The position numbers were made by a program, and so were the translations under genes. From Lachnoanaerobaculum sanguinis (GTDB taxonomy: Bacteria; Bacillota; Clostridia; Lachnospirales; Lachnospiraceae): a DNA stretch of 64,000 nt. Below the pieces are notes generated by a model. That model worked only from the letters and a program-made list of their open reading frames with translations, was not told where the DNA came from and did no database searches. Location: assembly GCF_033242365.1 (NCBI RefSeq), contig NZ_BTHK01000002.1, positions 157,825 to 221,824 on the forward strand, given 5' to 3'. Positions 61,921 through 64,000 of the stretch are shown one piece after another. Each line of letters begins with the position of its first letter. Within the stretch, counting starts at the first letter, position 1.

Positions 61921-62949
61921 ATGGGAAAAAGAAAACTGGCATCCATACAGTATGTACATAATATCACGCCTATAGAGGGTGCTGAAAAGATAGAATGTGT
62001 ACATGTATTGGGATGGCAATGTGTAGCTAACAAAGGTCAATTCAGTATAGGTGATAAATGTATATATATGGAAGTGGATTCATTCCTTCCTGTATGTGAA
62101 CGTTTTGAATTCCTTCGAGCAAGCAGCTTTAAAGAGAATGAAATAATGGGAGCAGGATTCAGGCTGAAAACCATGAAATTCAGAGGACAGATATCACAGG
62201 GATTGGTACAACCTTTAGAAATACTTCCTGAAGGTAAATATGAAATAGGTGATGATGTAACCGAACTTCTTGGAATAAGAAAATGGGAAATAGAAGAGAG
62301 AGTAAGCAATGACGGCACTGTTATTGCAGAGTTTCCGAGTGAAATCTCAAAAACCGACGAGCTGAGAGTGCAGTCATATCCTGAGTTAATAGAGGAGTTT
62401 AAATCTGTAAAGGGATATTACATTAGTACTAAAATGGACGGGTGCAGTGTAACCATGTATAAGAGCGGTGATCATTTCGGTGTATGCGGAAGAAACTATG
62501 AATATGCAGATGATGATAAATGTGATATGTGGAAATATGCACATGAACATAGAATAGAAGAGAGATTAAAAGAAAATAATCTTGACGATATAGCAATTCA
62601 GGGTGAATTTTGCGGACCGGGTATTCAAAAAAACAGACTTAATCTGAAAACACCTGAGTGGTATGTATTTACAGTAACGGATATGAAAACTAATACAAGG
62701 CTTTCCATGTATAAGACCGAGGAGATATGTAAGCTTCTTGGTTTAAATATGGTGCCTGTAGAGGAAGTGGAAGAAGAGTTTAAGTATAAAAACGTTGATG
62801 AACTTTTGGAGAGAGCAAAGGGAAAGTACGCTTCAGGAAGGAATAAGGAAGGTATAGTAATAAGACCGGTTGAAACTGTCTATTCAAACACCATAGCAGG
62901 CCCGCTGTCTATGAAAGTTATAAATAATGATTATCTTTTGAAAGAGTAG
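61921..62949 (+). CDS. RNA ligase, DRB0094/Rnl5 type
   Basis: A 342-residue ATP-dependent RNA ligase, the same length as I recall for Deinococcus Rnl. An N-terminal OB-fold-like module (about 1-130; KLASIQYVHNITPIEGAEKI, GDKCIYMEVDSFLP) precedes the nucleotidyltransferase domain. The adenylated lysine is Lys171 in KMDGCSVT. Motif III/IIIa (YVFTVTDM), motif IV (EGIVIRP) and motif V (SMKVINNDYLLK) are in order. The family seals 3'-OH/5'-phosphate nicks in duplex RNA. It has its own promoter and terminator and no repair partner (kinase/phosphatase) next to it. The rRNA operon follows. Confidence 0.9.
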   Translation: MGKRKLASIQYVHNITPIEGAEKIECVHVLGWQCVANKGQFSIGDKCIYMEVDSFLPVCERFEFLRASSFKENEIMGAGFRLKTMKFRGQISQGLVQPLEILPEGKYEIGDDVTELLGIRKWEIEERVSNDGTVIAEFPSEISKTDELRVQSYPELIEEFKSVKGYYISTKMDGCSVTMYKSGDHFGVCGRNYEYADDDKCDMWKYAHEHRIEERLKENNLDDIAIQGEFCGPGIQKNRLNLKTPEWYVFTVTDMKTNTRLSMYKTEEICKLLGLNMVPVEEVEEEFKYKNVDELLERAKGKYASGRNKEGIVIRPVETVYSNTIAGPLSMKVINNDYLLKE

Positions 62950-62974
62950 TAAAATACTTTTATAAAATTGAGAG

Positions 62975-63022
62975 GGCTACAGTTTAGGATGTAAAAATGA
63001 GTTCGAAACTGTAGCTTTTTTT
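62975..63022 (+). terminator. terminator after the RNA ligase gene
   Basis: GCTACAGTTT (62976-62985) with AAACTGTAGC (63006-63015), a 20-base loop and a seven-T run. Confidence 0.85.
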
Positions 63023-63042
63023 GTATTTTTTTAAAAAGTCAC

Positions 63043-63071
63043 TTGACTTTAGAAATACGAAAAAGTATAAT
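63043..63071 (+). promoter_or_regulatory. rRNA promoter P1
   Basis: TTGACT (63043-63048), 17 bases, TATAAT (63066-63071). First of three tandem promoters in the 450-base leader before 16S. Confidence 0.85.
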
Positions 63072-63139
63072 AAATACACTGCTTTTGCAGGAGGCTTAAT
63101 TCAAACATCATAATAACTTAAAAATAATTTAAATTGTAG

Positions 63140-63168
63140 TTGACAAGATGTTGAATTAATGGTATTAT
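63140..63168 (+). promoter_or_regulatory. rRNA promoter P2
   Basis: TTGACA (63140-63145), 17 bases, TATTAT (63163-63168). Confidence 0.85.
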
Positions 63169-63232
63169 ATCTAAGTTGCTTGAAAAGAGCAAAATAAGCT
63201 TTAAATAATCTGAAAAAACTTTTAAAAAGTTG

Positions 63233-63261
63233 TTGACAAGATAAAATGAGCTTGATATAAT
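63233..63261 (+). promoter_or_regulatory. rRNA promoter P3
   Basis: TTGACA (63233-63238), 17 bases, TATAAT (63256-63261), a full consensus match. About 210 bases of leader follow before mature 16S, with GC-richer hairpins close to it (for example CTAGC...GCTAG around 63448-63462) that may form part of the processing stem. Confidence 0.9.
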
Positions 63262-63471
63262 AGCTAAGCTGTTTCAAACAGCGAAGCAAACGAACCTTGA
63301 TAATTTAAGATTAAACAGTACACACAACCCTGAAAAAATTCTTGATTATTTCAATAATCAATGAAGTTTCAGAAAAAACAACGTTTAGATTCGAACAGAA
63401 TTTAAAACCTTTAAAAAAACAGTAGATCTGTGAAAACAGATGCAAGCTAGCGAGAAGGCTAGATTAAACTT

Positions 63472-64000
<529 letters not shown>

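Overview
The window is low-GC DNA from an anaerobic Firmicute, almost certainly a member of the Lachnospiraceae. The 16S rRNA 5' end that begins near 63,472 has clostridial cluster XIVa features. The protein content agrees: a glycyl radical enzyme, a Na+-pumping decarboxylase, BMP-family nucleoside uptake, DUF5716/DUF5717 proteins and strong use of AGA arginine codons. The genus cannot be fixed by eye; an oral-type relative such as Lachnoanaerobaculum or Johnsonella is a guess. Nearly all genes are on the + strand; rpmB is the only clear minus-strand gene.

Layout. 1-5,579: a three-gene cluster of uncharacterised proteins (DUF5717, an actin/Hsp70-like DUF5716 protein, a TPR protein). 5,591-12,524: valS, folC, a 46-aa ORF, a membrane-anchored TPR protein, a DUF308 membrane protein and a lipoprotein. 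12,604-15,740: fsa/talC, rpmB (opposite strand) and tkt. 15,806-23,918: a PurF paralogue lacking the glutaminase cysteine, a FabT-like MarR regulator with its own promoter and a candidate operator, metG, a TraX-like protein, tatD, rsmA and an NlpC/P60 wall hydrolase.

24,040-35,817 is a nucleoside uptake and catabolism block: udp, the BMP lipoprotein, the glycyl radical enzyme YjjI with its activase YjjW, a two-domain ABC ATPase with two permeases, deoC, add, deoB and purine nucleoside phosphorylase. Imported nucleosides are cleaved to (deoxy)ribose-1-phosphate, isomerised by DeoB, and deoxyribose-5-phosphate is split by DeoC. YjjI and YjjW have no assigned substrate known to me. In E. coli they also lie beside deoCABD, so their place between bmpA and its transporter is the strongest functional lead in the window.

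35,818-38,856 is an accessory patch: a perfect 42-bp palindrome that reads as mirrored promoters, two orphan genes with foreign-looking codon use, and a 5'-truncated Rpn/PD-(D/E)XK transposase-like gene. 38,857-44,018 encodes a biotin-dependent decarboxylase/transcarboxylase with two different carboxyltransferases, an OadG-like lipoprotein, a free biotin carrier and the membrane Na+-pump subunit. 44,077-46,696 holds ktrB, ktrA and a GNAT acetyltransferase.

46,935-54,327 is an arabinoside module: a LacI regulator, a GH43 enzyme, an ABC importer without its own ATPase, and a GH51 arabinofuranosidase. Two copies of one palindromic operator sit in front of the regulator and the GH43 gene. 54,533-61,853 is an amino-sugar/beta-glucoside module: lactose-family PTS IIA, IIB and IIC, an RpiR regulator, a GH1 6-phospho-glycosidase, MurQ, MupG and a BadF-type sugar kinase. 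This points to recovery of peptidoglycan sugars. The window ends with a stand-alone DRB0094/Rnl5-type RNA ligase and an rRNA operon driven by three tandem near-consensus promoters.
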